The position numbers and the translations under genes are program-made. The notes under the pieces were generated by a model. It was not told the DNA's origin. It saw only the letters and a list, made by a program, of their open reading frames with translations, and did no database searches. A stretch of DNA of 64,000 bases from Linanthus parryae (taxonomy: Eukaryota > Streptophyta > Magnoliopsida > Ericales > Polemoniaceae), in the NCBI GenBank assembly GCA_023055425.1, contig JALGPY010000005.1, forward strand, positions 6,287,501 to 6,351,500, written 5' to 3'. Below, piece by piece: positions 60,349 to 64,000 of this stretch (positions within the stretch are counted from its first letter, which is position 1; the number at the start of each line of letters is the position of its first letter).

Positions 60349-60726
60349 ACAGTGATTGGAACAGGATTAGGGCCAGTGAATAAATTTGGGATACTCCCGG
60401 CGTGTGCCCCTGAAGGGAAGAACCATGTTGAGTTCTTCAGAGAATCGAAACCACCTTGTACACACATTGTCACAAAGGACTATGGTCACATGGACATGTT
60501 AGATGATGGGTTCAATCTAGCAAGTGGCGCATGTGAGAGTGGCACAGGGGATAAGAACCCCTTAAGGAGGTGGTTGGGAGGGATTTTTGTGGCTGTTTTA
60601 AGGGCTTCCCTTGAAGGGAAAAGTGATGATTTCAAAGCCATTGTGGATAAAGACGTAGTGGCTCCTGCAACTCTTCATCCCATCACCTACATTGAAGATG
60701 ATCTGGATTTCAAAGCAAGACTTTGA

Positions 60727-61123
60727 AAATAATAATGTCCACTCTCTCGTTCAATATTAATGTATTATTTATTGCATCAGGAAATCATTTACTTTGATCA
60801 TTTTCAGTATTTGGAATGGGTCTTTCTTCGTGTGTGTCTGAATCGTCTCAATTTTTTGAATTATGATTATTACAGTTTTACAGATATCCAATTGCTCACA
60901 CGAAGCTGGATGTCGGAGAAATTGGAGTAGACAGTGACAGTCTTCAACAAAACTTCACTACAATGCATGAACAAGTAGGGGGACAAATCTAGAACTCTTA
61001 TCTCCGTGTCTAAGTCACTCCACTTTAGATCTTTGTTTTCATTTAATCTACTTGCGTCGTAGAAGTTTATCGTATGTCTCAGAATTTCTTTTCTAGTTCT
61101 TCAGTTACCTCCCGATTATACCC
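60727..61123. other. 3' flank of chlorophyllase pseudogene with an exon-like stretch
   Basis: At about 60878-61010 an open stretch after a good acceptor (TTTTACAG|A) reads YPIAHTKLDVGEIGVDSDS, then FTTMHEQVGGQI and a stop; GAACAA|GTAGGG could be a donor. I could not assign it to a family, so it may be a stray exon or chance. Confidence 0.35.
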
Positions 61124-61346
61124 TTGGGCCTTGTTTGGGTAGCGGATAAGGAGGGAGTATATGATATGATATCCCTTCCCTTATCTTATCCTTTGTTTGG
61201 GTTGCGTATAAGGAGGGAAAATCATATCCTCCCATCCTTCCCCCACTTTTTTGCCTTGATTCTTATACCACCTAGGGGGTGGTATACACAAGATAAGGGT
61301 GGGGGATAAGAGGGAGTTCCATTCGTGACCAAAATACCCTCAATCA

Positions 61347-62627
61347 TTATTTTTAGGCTTAATTACTTAATGCATACCCCCAGTATACCGAAACTAACAC
61401 ATTGCAACTCCCACTTTAAGAATAGGCTCAATCCATCCTCCATTTGCAATAAAACCTACTTATTGAAACTGGTAAAATTTTCCACCCAAACACCATCCAT
61501 ATATCGAGGGTATATTGGTCAATAACCAAAATATTAGAAATAAAAGAGAAAAAATAAATCATGTGAAGATAAGGTTGAGGAAGATGAGAAGGTATCGGTA
61601 GTTGGTATTGACTCTCTCTCCATCAAGATGGCAATTCAGGTGCAGTTGTATCAAGAAAAATTTGGGTTTTCTTTTGGTAGGTCGATGACTTCGTTGGATA
61701 ATGGTTATTAAGGGAATCCTGCTTCAGTTTGCTTCAGAAGCATCAGCAATCGGGAACCCCTAATTCGAGAACAACATTGGTGGCAGGTCATATACGGTCA
61801 TGATTCATCCGACCAATCTAGCCCTTCAGGTAGAGAGTCAGAGACTCGACATGGACCGATTTATCAAACTACAGGTACAAATCCTAGTCTTTGTCGACTG
61901 ATTTTCATTTTCTGAGTTGTTATTGGTTTGCTAAAGTTCTCAATTTTCTATGTTTTTGTTCTGTTTCACATTAACGAAAGATTGAGAGCGGTGTTGCAAG
62001 AATAGAAGAAACAACACATGGCGTCAATTATAAAGAAGTGGAGATTTAGAAATTCATGAACGGACAATGGAACTTCAGGAATTCGTGAAGAGAATAGAAA
62101 TCGAGAGCCAATCGTAGCAGAGCATTGAGTCTCTCAACAAGGTAATTGCGCACACTTTTTTGTTTGAGGGCAAGGAATCACAAATTGAACTTTGTTTCCT
62201 TGTGTATTCCAAATGGGAAGTCTGGGAACAGAATGACTTTTCAGCTAAAGTTTGTTTTTATTTTCCACATTCATGCCCACTCTTCAGCTTTCCAGAGATG
62301 TTTCCATGGTTAGTGAATTGATTGTGTTCGTCGGATCTATGGAGGCAGGTGGCGGTTTAGTCGTCGGAATCTGGGCTGCGCAATGGTGGAGTATGCAATG
62401 GTGTTCATACTTTAAAGGGGTTGACAATTCTGCCCTCAATAAAATGTACTTGTTTGTCAACTAACGGAGCATTCCGTTAAGTAATGGATGGAACTTTTTT
62501 GCCAGTTTCAATAAGTAGGTTTTATTGCAAATGGGGGATGTAATAAGCTCATTCTAGAAGTGGGGGTTGCACTGTGTTAGTTTCAATATAGTGGGGGTAT
62601 GCATCAAGTAATTAAGCCTTATTTTTA
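61347..62627 (+). mobile_element. Pack-MULE carrying BOI-type RING ligase gene exons
   Basis: The element is 61356-62618 (1263 bp). Inverted repeats of about 125 bp start GGCTTAATTACTTRATGCAT and share GAAACTAACACA, TTTGCAATAAAACCTACTTA and TTGAAACTGG. A perfect 9-bp TSD TTATTTTTA lies at 61347-61355 and 62619-62627. Long TIRs with a 9-bp TSD identify Mutator. No transposase; the interior is host-gene sequence (see the captured exons). Confidence 0.9.
61628..62141 (+). pseudogene. Captured exons of a BOI-related RING E3 ubiquitin ligase
   Basis: First exon: MAIQVQLYQEKFGFSFGRSM at 61628, a stop after DNGY, then in another frame LALQVESQRLDMDRFIKLQ ending at a donor CTACAG|GTACAA (61874). Second exon from 61973: NERLRAVLQE, stop, KKQHMASIIKK, ending at about 62141 (AACAAG|GTAATT). 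BOI/BRG ligases share MAIQAQLY--N-GF at the start and QVE-QR-EID-FI-LQNERLR--LQEQ--Q in the middle coiled coil. The catalytic RING end is absent. The intron is still present, so capture was from genomic DNA, not mRNA. Stops show that no long product remains. Confidence 0.8.
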
Positions 62628-62740
62628 ATACCTAATATGTCCCTCATAGCGAAACATAAAAAGTGTAAATTTCGAGCTGGAGTTTGGAGTATGAGTGCAC
62701 ATTATTTTTTAGACATTTTTAATTATGGCAGAGGCATGTT

Positions 62741-62842
<102 letters not shown>

Positions 62843-63583
62843 TGTGGTCTTGTGGGCAGATATAATAATAATAATAGTAATAATATTAATAATGATGAAT
62901 TTTGAATTTTAAAGAACAAACTGAATTCTTATTTTTAGCATACTGGTCATTGCACATTAGTCGTACAATGAGATAACGAGCGCAAGCTAATTGCGATGCA
63001 TGATTCGACCGGTTTAAAAAGTACAGATACAATGGGGTAATGTGTTGGGCGTACATTGGTTTTTTTGTAGACGGCGCTGTTGTAAACGTTTGTATTCGGA
63101 TTCCGTCGTTCGCAGTATTATTTTATATGTTTCTCCATTATCTATAAATACTTTGTATTCTTTATGATTTTTTTATTTTGTTCTCTATTATCTACACGTT
63201 GTAATGTTATTGTCGTTTCTTATATGACAACAATCATTTACATAATTTTTTTTCAAGCGCAAATGAGCATTATCTGCCAAGACATTGTTATTTACAAACA
63301 TTTCATACGATTCAGGTCTAAATTTACAATACTAGTAGTTTTATACAAAATCACTGCACTGAGGGTATTATATTCATTTGGACATATCCTGCTCCTTATC
63401 ATTCACCACCCAAACATAGTAAATTCATATCCTGCTTCTTATCCTGTCTCATATCCTGCAGCACCCAAACATAGTAAACCATCATATCATATCAGGCCAT
63501 ATCCGACAGCATACATATCCTACCTCGTATCCCAGCATAATCCATATCCGATGTATCTTATCTGCTACCCAAACGAGGCCTTG

Positions 63584-64000
63584 TTCTTCTAGGTACTTTT
63601 CTCTTCTCATAATTTGTACATGCTGTTTACTTTTCGAAACTGAGCATACGCTTCTTCAGGTGGTGACCCAATAAAACTTCCCATAAGGCAACAACTTAGG
63701 GCATGATTTTAAGATAGGGATAATATCCTAGTCAGTTCATAAAATAAACTGTAATAAACTACAAGTTATTTGGTTAATCCAAACGGTGTCAATGGGGTTG
63801 AAGATTTGATTACCGTAGTTTTTTTTGTTTTCTTTTGAGAATTTTATTACCATAGTTTGCAGGCAATATTGCACCAGTACCCGTAATTTAGTTTTTCCGT
63901 AGATTTGGTACTCATTGTTTAAAAATGTGCACGAGTAATCTCTTGCATTCAAAATCATGCATTACAGATACTCACTAGTAACCCGTTAATTTGGTTGATG
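63584..64000. other. Non-coding end of window
   Basis: AT-rich; nothing recognised. Confidence 0.45.

Larger units (their letters stand above)
52735..60353 (-). mobile_element. Ty1/copia-type LTR retrotransposon, complete ends, dead coding region
   Basis: The element is 52740-60348 (7609 bp), flanked by perfect 5-bp TSD ACAGT (52735-52739 and 60349-60353). It runs on the minus strand: the primer-binding site TGGTATCAGAGC (initiator tRNA-Met) lies at 59878-59867 next to the right LTR, and a purine tract GAGTGGGAGA lies at 53218-53209 next to the left LTR. Domain relics in minus-strand order (GAG-pre-integrase, linker, reverse transcriptase, RNase H) give the copia order, but stops and shifts are everywhere. 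The 469-bp LTRs are identical by eye. Confidence 0.93.
52140..60726 (+). pseudogene. Second chlorophyllase gene, broken by deletions and a copia insertion
   Basis: Exon 1 is 52140-52355 (MVSTTDVFEQGKHH..SPTTPGTYSVLLFFHGF..YIVVAPQ), the 87-bp intron 52356-52442, and exon 2 starts LYRTLAVSGDREIEIAAEVT. Compared with CLH1, exon 1 lacks about six residues after HGF. After GHSRGGKTAFTLAL about nine residues are missing and the frame shifts into a stop at 52623-52625. The frame then resumes (KPLVLLGLDPVAGS) until NIPVTV at 52739, where a 7.6-kb Ty1/copia element interrupts it. The remainder (GTGLGPVNKFGILPACAPEG ..DYGHMDMLDDG..DLDFKARL, stop 60724-60726) follows after the element and is open and close to CLH1. 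Triad residues are all still encoded, but the gene cannot make a full protein. Confidence 0.9.

Overview
This is a piece of a flowering-plant (eudicot-type) nuclear chromosome. The evidence is intron-rich genes with GT..AG splice sites, plant-specific families (NETWORKED1, group 3 sulfate transporter, chlorophyllase, LIFEGUARD/BI1-like, ALP1-like), AT-rich intergenic DNA, and many plant transposon families (Stowaway, hAT, Mutator, PIF/Harbinger, a tRNA-derived SINE, Ty1/copia). The species cannot be named from the sequence. Exon coordinates were set by hand from splice motifs, phase and family resemblance.

Layout. (1) 1-263 is the 3' end of a NETWORKED1 (NET1, actin-binding) gene on the + strand. 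(2) About 1.66-16.7 kb is a large field of degenerate sequence derived from NET1. Its core (about 3.2-10.8 kb) is a tandem array of a ~1.57 kb dimer made of two ~0.79 kb halves, and the flanks hold recognisable broken NET1 pieces (NAB domain, the DDSP/HTP segment, coiled coils). (3) 16.9-19.3 kb is a two-exon ALP1-like gene (domesticated Harbinger nuclease, catalytic residues lost) whose intron holds a SINE and a MITE. (4) 19.5-20.77 kb is a packed cluster of small DNA transposons. (5) 21.46-25.91 kb is an apparently intact 12-exon SULTR3;1-like sulfate transporter (649 aa, minus strand). (6) 26-40.7 kb is mostly non-coding: MITEs, local duplications and one divergent tRNA-Ala(TGC). (7) 40.75-42.57 kb is an intact four-exon LIFEGUARD/BI1-like membrane gene (243 aa, minus strand). 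(8) 43.5-47.1 kb holds a Harbinger derivative nested in a hAT-like MITE, then a Mutator-like element with a perfect 10-bp target duplication. (9) 48.7-51.1 kb is an intact two-exon chlorophyllase gene. Its tandem paralogue (52.14-60.73 kb) is a pseudogene split by a 7.6-kb Ty1/copia element with identical LTRs. (10) 61.1-63.6 kb is a terminal-inverted-repeat element containing a Pack-MULE that carries exons of a BOI-type RING E3 ligase gene.

The genes do not form a pathway: this is an ordinary plant gene neighbourhood of unrelated genes. The most striking content is evolutionary: a repeat array made from a cytoskeletal gene, a gene-carrying Mutator element, a coding-dead retrotransposon that must have moved very recently (probably using another element's proteins), a tandemly duplicated chlorophyllase promoter, and nested transposons whose target duplications give an insertion order.
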